Positions 8,320 to 16,843 of a stretch of DNA of 36,713 bases are shown here, one piece after another. Source of the DNA: Oscillospiraceae bacterium (GTDB taxonomy: Bacteria; Bacillota; Clostridia; Oscillospirales; Oscillospiraceae). The stretch lies in assembly GCA_017619715.1 (NCBI GenBank), contig JAFZRS010000010.1, forward strand, positions 1-36,713, in the 5' to 3' direction. The translations under genes were made by a program, and so were the position numbers. The notes under the pieces are model-generated. The model saw nothing but the letters and a program-made list of their open reading frames with translations. It was not told the origin of the DNA and searched no databases. Every line of letters starts with the position of its first letter. Position 1 is the stretch's first letter.

Positions 8320-9189
8320 TTAAATGAGATCGCGGACGAATTCCTCCGCGTCAAAGGGCTGGAGATCGCCGATCCCCTCGCCCAGTCCCACGAACTTCAC
8401 CGGCACGCCCAGCGTATCGGCGATGGCGATCACGATACCGCCCTTGGCGGTGCCGTCCAGCTTGGTGAGAATAATGCCCGTAAGTCCCGCGGTCTCTTTG
8501 AACTGCCGCGCCTGAATCAAGCCGTTCTGCCCGGTGGTGGCGTCCAGCACCAGCAGCGTCTCGCACACGGCGTCGGGACACTCCCGAGCAACGATTTTAC
8601 GCAGCTTGCCCAATTCGTTCATCAAGTTCTGCTTGTTATGGAGCCGACCCGCCGTGTCGCACAGCACCACGTCCACGCGCCGCGCCTTCGCCGCTTGCAG
8701 CGCATCGAACAGCACCGCGCCGGGATCGGCGCCCTCACTCTGGCGTACGATGTCCACCCCTGCACGATTCGCCCAGATCTCCAACTGATCGGCGGCGGCG
8801 GCACGGAAGGTATCCGCCGCGCACAGCAGTACCTTTTTGCCCTCTTTTTTCAGGCGGTGCGCCAGCTTGCCGATGGACGTGGTCTTGCCCACGCCGTTCA
8901 CGCCGATCACCAGTACCACCGTAGGTGTGGTAGACGTATCCAGCGCCGCCGAGCCGACCTCCAGCTTTCGCCGGATAATATGGCGCAGTGCGTCCTTCAC
9001 GTCCTCGCCGCGCTGCAGACGGTCGTTATAGACCCGGTCGCGCAGTTCCCGGACAGCCTGCACAGACAGCTCCATGCCTGCGTCCGCTAAGATCAGCGAT
9101 TCCTCCAACCGGTCGTAGAAATCATCGTCGATCATCTCCCAGGTGATGGAATCGAACCACGCCTTTTTCAGTTTGCCGAACAGACCCAT
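8320..9189 (-). CDS. ftsY: Signal recognition particle receptor FtsY
   Basis: This 289-residue SRP GTPase has a short N-terminal N domain and little acidic A domain, the compact form common in Firmicutes. The G domain has GVNGVGKT (96-103), [30 protein letters not shown] and the closing [13 protein letters not shown]. It receives ribosome-nascent chain-SRP complexes at the membrane and passes them to SecYEG. It follows smc by 12 bases in the same operon, a common smc-ftsY pairing. ffh is not in the window. Confidence 0.97.
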   Translation of the reverse strand: MGLFGKLKKAWFDSITWEMIDDDFYDRLEESLILADAGMELSVQAVRELRDRVYNDRLQRGEDVKDALRHIIRRKLEVGSAALDTSTTPTVVLVIGVNGVGKTTSIGKLAHRLKKEGKKVLLCAADTFRAAAADQLEIWANRAGVDIVRQSEGADPGAVLFDALQAAKARRVDVVLCDTAGRLHNKQNLMNELGKLRKIVARECPDAVCETLLVLDATTGQNGLIQARQFKETAGLTGIILTKLDGTAKGGIVIAIADTLGVPVKFVGLGEGIGDLQPFDAEEFVRDLI

Positions 9190-9201
9190 TGATAAGCCCC
9201 T

Positions 9202-12200
9202 TTACTTGATTTTATATTCCTTCGCCAGCTCGTTGAGATTCGCCGTGAGCACCAGTGAAACGCCGCGCTCCTGCATGGTGACGCCGTAAAGTACGTCCGC
9301 CTCTTCCATGGTGCCGCGCCGGTGGGTGATAACGATGAACTGGGTCTTACCGGCGATGCGGCGCATATACCGGGCATAGCGCACCACGTTGGACTCGTCC
9401 AGCGCCGCCTCGATCTCGTCCATCACGCAAAACGGCGTGGGGTGTACCTTCAAGATGGCAAAATACAGCGCGATGGCGACAAACGCCTTTTCGCCGCCCG
9501 AGAGCAGCGTGATGGTTTTAAGCTGCTTGCCCGGCGGCTGTACCTTAATTTCAATGCCGCAGCCCAAAATGTCGTTCTCGTCCTCCAGCTCCAACTGCGC
9601 CTTGCCGCCGCCGAAGAGTTCCGTAAACGTCTGCTGGAAGCTCTCGTTGAGCAGCTTGAACTGCTCGGCAAAGATCACCGTCATCTGCCGGGTAATCTCC
9701 TCGATGACGCCGGTCAGCTCCTCCTTCGCCTTCTCCACGTCGGCGCGCTGTTCGCTCAAATACGTATACCGGGTGTTGACCCGTTCAAATTCCTCAATCG
9801 CGCCGATATTGGGCGTGCCCAAACTCTTGATCTCCCGGTTCAGCTCACCGATCCGCCGGTTTGCCTTGGGCACGCTCTCCAGCTCGATGCGCTGTTCCAT
9901 GGCGGCTGTATGGCTCAGTTCATAGTGTTCCCAGAGCTTATCGAGAATATTTTTCTCCTCCATGGCGCCCGCGGCAAGACGCTGTTCCAGCCGATTCAGT
10001 TCGCGCTCACAGTCCAGCAGCGTATCGTTGCGCTCCTGGCTCTGCCGCACCGTGGCATTGCGGCGGCCCTCCAGCTCCATCTTTTGCTGTGTGAGAGCCG
10101 ACAGCTTCCGGCGCAGCTCGTCCGACTGTATTCGCAAAGCATCTGCCTGCCGGCGCTTGTCGTCGATCTCCTGCTGTGCGCGTTCATTGTCCAAACGGAA
10201 CTGCGCGCGCAGCGCCTCACGGTCCGAATGATCGCCCAACAGATCCGCCTGCAGACGCCGCAGATCCGCCACGGCATGTTCGGACGTCTCCCGCTCGGCG
10301 GCAAGCGCCGCCTGCTGTGCTCTTCTTTCGCTGATCTGTTCAGCAAGGGCTCGGCTTCGCTCCATCAGGTCGTTTTGTCCCGCCCGGGTATCTTCCATCT
10401 GACGCGCCAGCTCGTCCGCTTGCTTTTCATACGCCTCGGCGGTCTCCTCCTGCGCGGCAATGCGCTTTTCGTCCTCGCCGCGCCGCTCGGCAAGCTCCGT
10501 GAGCTCTTGCTCCATGTCCTGACAGCTTGCGCTCAAGCCGCCGATGAGCGCGTCATACTGCTTGCGCTCACCCTCCAGCGCGATCACGTCGTCCTCCGCC
10601 TTATGCTGCTGCTCCCGGGCAACCTCCAATTCGTACTGCGCCTTTTGCAGCTCCCGGTCGGCTTCTTCCGCCTTTTGTGCCGCCTGATGCAGCTTCTCCT
10701 GCAGACCGCCGAGCTGTGCCTGCAACCGCTGCAGCTCGTTGGCGCGGCTGAGTACGCCGACGCTGCGGCTGACCGAGCCGCCGGTCATAGAGCCGCCGCG
10801 GTTAATAACCTGTCCGTCCAGCGTGACGATACGAAACCGGTTATCGTGCCGACGTGCCATGGCAATGCCGCAGTCCAGATCCTCCACCACCACGGTGCGC
10901 CCCAGCAGATTCTGAAAAATGCCCTCATATTTTTTATCACAGCGCACCAGATCGCTGGCAATACCCACATAGCCGTATTCTCCGTCCACGCCCTTTTCCC
11001 GAAGCGCCTCGCCCCGTATGGTGGTCAGAGGAAGGAAGGTGGCGCGTCCGCTGTCGCGCTGTTTGAGATAGTGAATGGCGGATTTAGCGTCCTCCTCCCG
11101 ATCCACCACGATGTTCTGCAGTCCCGCGCCAAGGGCGATCTCCATCGCCACAGTGTATTTTTCATCGGTACGCATCAAGCCCGCCACAGGGCCGTACACG
11201 CCGCGAAGCGCACTATGCTCGGCCGCCTGCATCACCGACTTGACCGCCTTGGAAAAGCCCTCGTACTCCTTCTCCATCTCCGTGAGCAGATGGATTCTGT
11301 TTTCCAGCGCGCCCACGTCCACAGTCAGGCGCGTCTGCTCTGTCCTTGTCTCCTCCGCCCGGCGGCGGCGGCTGTCCATCTTCATTGTGTGACCGCTGAT
11401 GATATTGGCGACGGACTGCGCCTCGTCTTTTGCCTCGTCCAGCGCCCGGCGGTTAATCTTTGCCTCCTCCCGGGCATTTTCCAATCTTTCACGGGCGGCG
11501 GCAAGATCCTTTTCAAGTGCGGCACGGCGCTCTGCCATGCCTTCTACGCCTGCCCGCAGCGCGCTGATCGTCAAGCGCGCCTCAGACGCCTCGCCCAAAG
11601 CCAGCGTTTGGCGCGCCTGCAGCGCCGCCGCGGTCTGCGTGGCGGAATCGGTGCTCTCGGCAATCTGCCGCACCCGGGATAAGAGTTCGTCCACCTCGGC
11701 TTCCAGCGTACGGCTCTGGTCGTCAATCTCTGTAAGGCGTTTTTCCTTTACAGCTATTTGCTCTTCCAGATTCTCCGTGCGGCTGGCGCTCTCCGCCATC
11801 TCCAGCTCCAGACGGCGGAGTGATTCCTCGTTATGTGCCTTGCCCGACTCCAGCACCGCAATGGTGCTGTCCGTTTCGGCGGCGGCGGACTCCAACTGCG
11901 AAAGCTCACCCCGGATGGTATCCGCCTCTACGTCGTTTTGCTGTACCAGGCGACCGCACTCCTCCTGCTCGGCGTACACCGCGTCCAACGCCGCCTGCGC
12001 GCGCTCCCGCTCCGCCCGGGCGATATCGCAGTCCGTCTGCAGCTTGATGGCGGAGGCCTTCAGGCTCTGGAGATTCTCCAACCACACGCTGATCTCCAGT
12101 ACGCGCAGCTCATCGCGCAAAACCAGGTACTTTTTTGCCGTCTCCGCCTGCTGACGCAGCGGTTCTACCTGCAATTCCAGCTCCGCGATCTTATCGTTGA

Positions 12201-12771
12201 TGCGCACCAGATTTTCCTGCGTGTGCTCCAGCTTGCGCTCCGACTCCTCCTTGCGGTGGCGATACTTGGAGATGCCTGCCGCCTCCTCAAAGATTTCACG
12301 CCGCTCACCGGACTTTACGGACAATATCTCGTCAATTTTCCCCTGTCCGATGATGGAGTAGCCCTCGCGGCCCATGCCGGTATCCATGAACAGCTCGTTC
12401 ACGTCTTTCAACCGCACCGCCTGCTTGTTGATGTAGTACTCACTCTCACCGCTGCGGTAATAGCGGCGTGTCACCGCCACTTCCGTCTCATCACGGTGGA
12501 AAATATGCTCCGTGTTGTCGATCACAAGCGTTACCTGCGCAAAACCCATAGGGCCTCGTTTCTCCGTGCCGCCGAAGATCACGTCCTCCATTTTGGCACC
12601 CCGGAGCTGACGGCTGCTCTGTTCACCCATGACCCAACGGATCGCGTCCGATATGTTGGATTTGCCCGAACCGTTTGGTCCGACAATGGCGGTGATATCT
12701 TCTCCGAAATTCAAAACGGTCTTCTCGGGAAAGGATTTGAAGCCCTGTATCTCCAAGCTTTTCAGGTACAT
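9202..12771 (-). CDS. smc: Chromosome segregation protein SMC
   Basis: This 1189-residue ATPase organises and segregates the chromosome. The N-terminal head has GPNGSGKS (31-38). Two long, Glu/Gln/Arg/Ala-rich coiled-coil arms flank a hinge at roughly residues 510-660, recognisable by GVYGPVAGLMRTDEKYTVAM and GAGLQNIVV. The C-terminal head carries LSGGEKAFVAIAL and FCVMDEIEAALDESN. Length is typical. The ATG at 12771 follows GGAGG by about 12 bases. It is the first gene of the operon, behind a strong promoter at 12867-12895. The kleisin partners scpA and scpB are not nearby. Confidence 0.98.
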   Translation of the reverse strand: MYLKSLEIQGFKSFPEKTVLNFGEDITAIVGPNGSGKSNISDAIRWVMGEQSSRQLRGAKMEDVIFGGTEKRGPMGFAQVTLVIDNTEHIFHRDETEVAVTRRYYRSGESEYYINKQAVRLKDVNELFMDTGMGREGYSIIGQGKIDEILSVKSGERREIFEEAAGISKYRHRKEESERKLEHTQENLVRINDKIAELELQVEPLRQQAETAKKYLVLRDELRVLEISVWLENLQSLKASAIKLQTDCDIARAERERAQAALDAVYAEQEECGRLVQQNDVEADTIRGELSQLESAAAETDSTIAVLESGKAHNEESLRRLELEMAESASRTENLEEQIAVKEKRLTEIDDQSRTLEAEVDELLSRVRQIAESTDSATQTAAALQARQTLALGEASEARLTISALRAGVEGMAERRAALEKDLAAARERLENAREEAKINRRALDEAKDEAQSVANIISGHTMKMDSRRRRAEETRTEQTRLTVDVGALENRIHLLTEMEKEYEGFSKAVKSVMQAAEHSALRGVYGPVAGLMRTDEKYTVAMEIALGAGLQNIVVDREEDAKSAIHYLKQRDSGRATFLPLTTIRGEALREKGVDGEYGYVGIASDLVRCDKKYEGIFQNLLGRTVVVEDLDCGIAMARRHDNRFRIVTLDGQVINRGGSMTGGSVSRSVGVLSRANELQRLQAQLGGLQEKLHQAAQKAEEADRELQKAQYELEVAREQQHKAEDDVIALEGERKQYDALIGGLSASCQDMEQELTELAERRGEDEKRIAAQEETAEAYEKQADELARQMEDTRAGQNDLMERSRALAEQISERRAQQAALAAERETSEHAVADLRRLQADLLGDHSDREALRAQFRLDNERAQQEIDDKRRQADALRIQSDELRRKLSALTQQKMELEGRRNATVRQSQERNDTLLDCERELNRLEQRLAAGAMEEKNILDKLWEHYELSHTAAMEQRIELESVPKANRRIGELNREIKSLGTPNIGAIEEFERVNTRYTYLSEQRADVEKAKEELTGVIEEITRQMTVIFAEQFKLLNESFQQTFTELFGGGKAQLELEDENDILGCGIEIKVQPPGKQLKTITLLSGGEKAFVAIALYFAILKVHPTPFCVMDEIEAALDESNVVRYARYMRRIAGKTQFIVITHRRGTMEEADVLYGVTMQERGVSLVLTANLNELAKEYKIK

Positions 12772-12828
12772 ATGTATTCCCTACCTCCGGTTGTATCTGT
12801 CTCTCTACATTGGCGCGGCGTACCGCAT

Positions 12829-12851
12829 AAAACCTCCGAAAAAGAGGTTTT
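12829..12851 (-). promoter_or_regulatory. Hairpin at the start of the smc mRNA leader
   Basis: An 8-bp stem AAAACCTC/GAGGTTTT with a 7-base loop begins only a few bases after the second -10 box (12853-12858). It would sit at the extreme 5' end of transcripts from either promoter and may stabilise the mRNA. It is not followed by a T-tract on the minus strand. Confidence 0.5.
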
Positions 12852-12852
12852 C

Positions 12853-12895
12853 ATTATATTCAATTGATTTTACCATATGAACAGCTCCATTTCAA
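12853..12895 (-). promoter_or_regulatory. Sigma-A promoter(s) of the smc-leuS operon
   Basis: The minus strand has TTGAAA (12890-12895), 17 bases, TAAAAT (12867-12872). A second -10, TATAAT (12853-12858), lies 14 bases further on and has TTCATA 17 bases upstream of it. Either or both could drive the operon. Confidence 0.8.
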
Positions 12896-12948
12896 GGGTG
12901 AAGTGTCCTATCTCCGCCCCGTTATGGTGGGACTCTTTTATCAAAGAA

Positions 12949-12970
12949 GGACTGACCTGACCGGTCAGCC
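12949..12970 (-). terminator. Possible weak terminator after tepA
   Basis: A stem of about 8 bp (GGACTGACC with GGTCAGCC, one bulge) overlaps the tepA stop codon. The minus strand then reads TTCTTT, a poor T-tract. It may only partly stop transcription into smc. Confidence 0.35.
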
Positions 12971-13681
12971 CTCCTGCTTATTCTTTTTCCGGTGGTCGAT
13001 CATATCGTACAGACAGTTAAGCGCCTGCGACAGCGTGCCGATCTGGTCGATCAATCCCAGCGCCACCGCCTGCTCACCGTAAACAATGCTGCCCACGTCA
13101 TTGGACATTTCCTCGGTGGCAAGCATCAGCTCCCGGAACCGGTCAGCGCTGATGTGCGAATTCTTCACCACGAAGGCAATGATCCGCTCCTGAATCCGGT
13201 CAAAATACCGGTAGGTGGACGGTACGGCGATCACCGTGCCGGACATGCGCACGGGGTGGATCGTCATAGACGCCGAGGGCGCAATCATCGTCACCTTGCC
13301 CGAGACCGCCAGAGGAATACCGATGGAATGTCCTCCGCCCAGCACCAGTGTTACCGTGGGGGTCTCCATGCCGGCGATCAACTCGGCGATGGCAAGTCCA
13401 GCCTCAATATCGCCGCCCACCGTGTTCAAGAGCAACAGCAGTCCGTCCACATCGTCGGATTCCTCGATTGCCGCCAGCAGCGGCAAAACGTGTTCATATT
13501 TGGTGGATTTGGTGTTGCCCGGCAGCAGCATATGTCCCTCCACCTGCCCGGCAATGGTCAGACAGTGAATGGTGCCGCGGCTGTTTGTCACCACGGACGA
13601 CCCCATATCCACGATCTGCTGTTGAGGCGTGTCGGACGCCTCCTGCGGCGTACCTGCCTCCTGCCTGATCTCCTCGCTCAT
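12965..13681 (-). CDS. ClpP-like serine protease, TepA/YmfB type
   Basis: This 238-residue protein has the ClpP/crotonase fold. The catalytic Ser119 lies in GGGHSIGIPLAVSG and His142 in SMTIHPVRM, the same spacing as in ClpP within two residues. The oxyanion glycines are in NTVGGDIEAGLAIAE. The N-terminal 35 residues are Gln/Glu rich and lack ClpP's axial-loop sequence. Bacillus TepA has been linked to protein export and spore outgrowth, but the substrate here is unknown. I chose the ATG at 13681 because AGGAGG lies 6 bases upstream; the ATG at 13687 touches that site. It stands alone between a terminator and the smc promoter. No clear promoter was found in front of it. Confidence 0.88.
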   Translation of the reverse strand: MSEEIRQEAGTPQEASDTPQQQIVDMGSSVVTNSRGTIHCLTIAGQVEGHMLLPGNTKSTKYEHVLPLLAAIEESDDVDGLLLLLNTVGGDIEAGLAIAELIAGMETPTVTLVLGGGHSIGIPLAVSGKVTMIAPSASMTIHPVRMSGTVIAVPSTYRYFDRIQERIIAFVVKNSHISADRFRELMLATEEMSNDVGSIVYGEQAVALGLIDQIGTLSQALNCLYDMIDHRKKNKQEG

Positions 13682-13743
13682 ACGCATCCTCCTTTTTGCA
13701 TCTATTCGGTAGGGTGCGCAGACAAATTTATTTTATTCGGTTG

Positions 13744-13782
13744 TAAAAAGACAGCGCCGATTTTTTGTTCACCGACGCTGCC
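13744..13782 (-). terminator. Terminator of the ddl-M18 operon
   Basis: The minus strand has an 11-bp stem with three G-T pairs (13750-13760 with 13772-13782) followed directly by TTTTTAC. It lies 11 bases after the stop of the M18 peptidase gene. Confidence 0.8.
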
Positions 13783-13792
13783 GTTATTCGTT

Positions 13793-15196
13793 TTACTCCG
13801 CCTCGTAAACCGCTTTACAGCCCTTATAGGTCATATAGCAATCCAGCTTGCTGACCACCTCAAACGGCGCGTGCATGCTCAGCACCGGCACGCCTGCGTC
13901 CAGTGTAGCGATGTTGCGGTTCGCCATATACTGCGCCACCGTGCCGCCGCCGCCGGCGTCCACCTTACCCATCTCACCGATCTGCCAGACCACGCCGCCC
14001 TCGTCCAGAATGCGGCGGACATACGCTACCGTCTCAGCTCCCGCGTCGCTGGCGCCGGCTTTACCGCGTGCGCCGGTATACTTGCAAAGTCCCAATCCGT
14101 AGTTGATTCGGGCGGCGTTGCGCTTATCGTAGACGTCCGCAAAGCCGGGATCATAGGCCGCCGTCACGTCCGTACTCAGGCAGAAGGAGTTTTCATAGCA
14201 CACCCGCAGCGGCACGCTTTGACTTTCGCACAGGTCGCCCATGAAGGTATCAAAAGCGGCGGACTGCATACCCGTGACGCCCATGGAACCGATCTCCTCC
14301 TTATCCGCCAGCACGCACACAGCCGTTTTAGCGGGTATATCGCTTAGATCCAGCATCGCTTTGAGGGCGGCAAAGCCGCAGACACGGTCGTCGTGTCCGT
14401 ACGCGCCGAGAAGACTGCCGTCCAGTCCCAGCTCCGTGGAAGTCCCCGCCGGAACGATCTCCAGCTCTGCGGAGGTGAAATCCGCCTCGGTCATGCCGTA
14501 TTTCTCGTAGAGCTTTTCCATAACGTGCAGTTTCACCCGGTCGCTCTCACCCTCCTTTCCCACAGGACGGCTGCCCAGCAGGACGTTCAGATTCTCGCCG
14601 GGAAACGCCTCATTCAGCGGTTTTTTCCCCTGTTCCGCCCCTAAATGAGGCAGAAGATCGGTGATAACGAACTTGGGCTCATCGCCCTCGCCCAGCGCCA
14701 CCTCCGTCAGAGTGCCGTCCTTCATCGCCACCACGCCCCGCAGCTCCAGCGGGATCGTCACCCACTGATATTTGCGGATACCGCCGTAGTAGTGGGTTTT
14801 GCAATACGCCATCTCGCCCTCCTCATAGAGAGGTACGGGTTTGATATCCAGCCGTGGTGAATCAATATGAGACGCCGTAATCTGACAGCCTTCTCCCAGC
14901 GACTTCCGACCGATCACCGCCAGCATCACACCCTTGCCGCGGTTGATGCTGTACACCTTGTCACCCGGACACAGCGCCATGCCGCGGCGATAGGGTACGA
15001 ATCCCGCCGCCTGCGCCAGCTCCACCGTGCGGCGGACGCACAACCGCTCCGTCTTGCCGCGGTCGAGATAATCCCGGTACGCCGCGCAGTACGATTCCAT
15101 CTCGGTAAGCTCCGCCTCACTCACCCGGTCGTAGCCGTTTTTTGCATCGGCAAAGACCTTTTCCTTGCGGCTTTTCATTTCTTCCTTGCTCATCAT
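13793..15196 (-). CDS. M18-family aminopeptidase
   Basis: This 467-residue protein is a dinuclear zinc aminopeptidase of family M18, whose members prefer acidic N-terminal residues. Metal and catalytic motifs are visible in order: ASHIDSPRLD (His110), AYGHDDRVCGFAAL (bridging Asp), DKEEIGSMGVTGMQ (catalytic and ligand Glu) and MHAPFEVVSKLDCYM (late His). The length is usual. The ATG at 15196 overlaps the sua5/coaE stop as ATGA and lies 7 bases after AGGAGG; the next codon is also ATG. It is the last gene of its operon, ahead of the terminator at 13744-13782. Confidence 0.94.
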   Translation of the reverse strand: MMSKEEMKSRKEKVFADAKNGYDRVSEAELTEMESYCAAYRDYLDRGKTERLCVRRTVELAQAAGFVPYRRGMALCPGDKVYSINRGKGVMLAVIGRKSLGEGCQITASHIDSPRLDIKPVPLYEEGEMAYCKTHYYGGIRKYQWVTIPLELRGVVAMKDGTLTEVALGEGDEPKFVITDLLPHLGAEQGKKPLNEAFPGENLNVLLGSRPVGKEGESDRVKLHVMEKLYEKYGMTEADFTSAELEIVPAGTSTELGLDGSLLGAYGHDDRVCGFAALKAMLDLSDIPAKTAVCVLADKEEIGSMGVTGMQSAAFDTFMGDLCESQSVPLRVCYENSFCLSTDVTAAYDPGFADVYDKRNAARINYGLGLCKYTGARGKAGASDAGAETVAYVRRILDEGGVVWQIGEMGKVDAGGGGTVAQYMANRNIATLDAGVPVLSMHAPFEVVSKLDCYMTYKGCKAVYEAE

Positions 15197-16827
15197 CTGC
15201 GCTCCTCCTCTATTTCCTGCATGATTCGGGAGAAAAGCTTTTCCGCCTTCTCCTCAAAGCTGCGCTGCATGGCAGCGTCGTTGACCAAAATATCCGTACA
15301 ATGCGCGCGGTAAAAAGCCTCGTCCTTCTGAGCGTCCACGCGCATTCTTGCGTGCTCCCGGTCGATCCCGTCCCGCGCCATGATCCGCTCGATACGCATT
15401 TGCACAGGCGCAAGCAGTCCCACCGTGCGGTCGCACAGCGAGGCAAGGCCGCTTTCAAAGAGATTGATGGCGTCTATCCCCACTGCCTTCGCGCCGGACG
15501 CGCCTATGCGATGCAACAGCTCCCGGGAAAGATGCGCGTAGACAATGCGGTTCAGCCTTTCCAGCGCCGCAGTGTCGGAAAACACAATGCGCCCCAGCTT
15601 TTCCCGGTTCAGCCGTGTTCCGTCAAATACATCACCGAATGCCTCGGAAATGGCTGATCGCAGCGGCTCATCGCTCTCCACCATCTGCGCGTACAGCGCG
15701 TCGCAGTCCACCACAATGCCGCCCAACCGTTCCAGCACATGCAGCGCGGTGGTCTTGCCCGCGCCGGTAGGTCCGGTAAATCCGATCATAACCGGCAGTT
15801 CAGGCGCATGAACCACGTGGAAACCCGCCGCCTTTTTCAGTCGGTTGCCTACTGCCAGTCCCAGTCCGTGTTCGTCCGGACATTGGGCGTAGATCGCCGT
15901 AACGGACGTGGCGTCAAAGCCCCGCAGCGCCTCAAAGATATGCCGCGCGTGGGCACAAGGATCGTCTGACGCGCCCAACGTATGTACGGTATGCCCGGCA
16001 AAGAGCGGCGCGTATTCATCAAAGCATATCACGCCCTCGCCCGGCTCCAAATTGGCGCAGATATAGGCGGCGGAACAGGCAGGTCGTCCCGTCACCGCCG
16101 TCACCGGCGCTATGGGCGCATAGTGGCGGTACTTCATGCCGGGGGCGCGGGGACGTTCTCCGTCCTCCATTTTCCCCGTCACCGCCCTGTCCACGCTCAC
16201 CTCGCCCAAGACCGAACGCAGCTGCTCCAGCGTGACGCCGCCGGGACGCAGCAATCGGGCAGGCGTGACCGTCAGGTCGATGATGGTACTCTCAACTCCC
16301 ACAGCGCAGCTTCCGCCGTCCACAATGGCGTCTATCTTGCCGTCCATATCCTCCAGCATATGGGCGGCGGCGGTGGGGCTGGGTCTGCCGGACGTATTGC
16401 CGCTGGGCGCCGCCACCGGTACGCCGGCGGCGCGGATAATCGCCCTTGTCAGCGGGTGATCCGGACAGCGGACACCCACCGTGTCGAGGCCGCCGGTGGT
16501 GCGCAGCGGCACAGTCTCGCGCCGCGGTATGATCATGGTCAGCGGTCCCGTCCAGAACCGCTCCGCCAGCTCATATGCCGCCATCGGCACGTCACGGCAG
16601 CAACCATCCAGCCACGTTTCATCGGGCACGTGGAGGATCAGGGGATTGTCCTGCGGACGACCCTTTGCCGTAAAAATCGCCGCCACGGCCTCCTCGTTCA
16701 GTCCGTTGGCGCCGAGACCGTACACCGTTTCCGTGGGGATTCCCAGCAGCCCTCCACGGCGCAGGATCGCCGCCGCCTGCTCTATGCAGTTTTGATCCCT
16801 GTCAGGGTGAAAAACAACGGTTTTCAA
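15193..16827 (-). CDS. Fusion of threonylcarbamoyl-AMP synthase (Sua5/TsaC) and dephospho-CoA kinase (CoaE)
   Basis: One 544-residue frame encodes two enzymes. Residues 1-215 are a YrdC domain with the KxR (KGR 55-57) and SxN (SGN 142-144) nucleotide-binding motifs and GIPTETVYGLGA. Residues from about 230 to 340 are the extra Sua5 domain, joined by the usual APGMKYRHYAP linker. It forms threonylcarbamoyl-AMP for t6A37 in tRNA. Residues 346-544 are CoaE, with the P-loop GPTGAGKTT (352-360), VVDCDALYAQMV, and a lid rich in Arg; this phosphorylates dephospho-CoA. The CoaE P-loop differs from the common GGIGSGKS form. The start is a TTG with GAGG 10 bases upstream, 16 bases after prfA. No alternative start is obvious at the domain junction. 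Confidence 0.93.
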   Translation of the reverse strand: MKTVVFHPDRDQNCIEQAAAILRRGGLLGIPTETVYGLGANGLNEEAVAAIFTAKGRPQDNPLILHVPDETWLDGCCRDVPMAAYELAERFWTGPLTMIIPRRETVPLRTTGGLDTVGVRCPDHPLTRAIIRAAGVPVAAPSGNTSGRPSPTAAAHMLEDMDGKIDAIVDGGSCAVGVESTIIDLTVTPARLLRPGGVTLEQLRSVLGEVSVDRAVTGKMEDGERPRAPGMKYRHYAPIAPVTAVTGRPACSAAYICANLEPGEGVICFDEYAPLFAGHTVHTLGASDDPCAHARHIFEALRGFDATSVTAIYAQCPDEHGLGLAVGNRLKKAAGFHVVHAPELPVMIGFTGPTGAGKTTALHVLERLGGIVVDCDALYAQMVESDEPLRSAISEAFGDVFDGTRLNREKLGRIVFSDTAALERLNRIVYAHLSRELLHRIGASGAKAVGIDAINLFESGLASLCDRTVGLLAPVQMRIERIMARDGIDREHARMRVDAQKDEAFYRAHCTDILVNDAAMQRSFEEKAEKLFSRIMQEIEEERR

Positions 16828-16843
16828 GTGTAATATTCCTCTT

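Noticed and set aside
9322..11682. A 786-residue open frame on the plus strand opposite smc
   Set aside because: It is a shadow of the smc coding strand with low-complexity Leu/Arg/Gln/His content and no motif.
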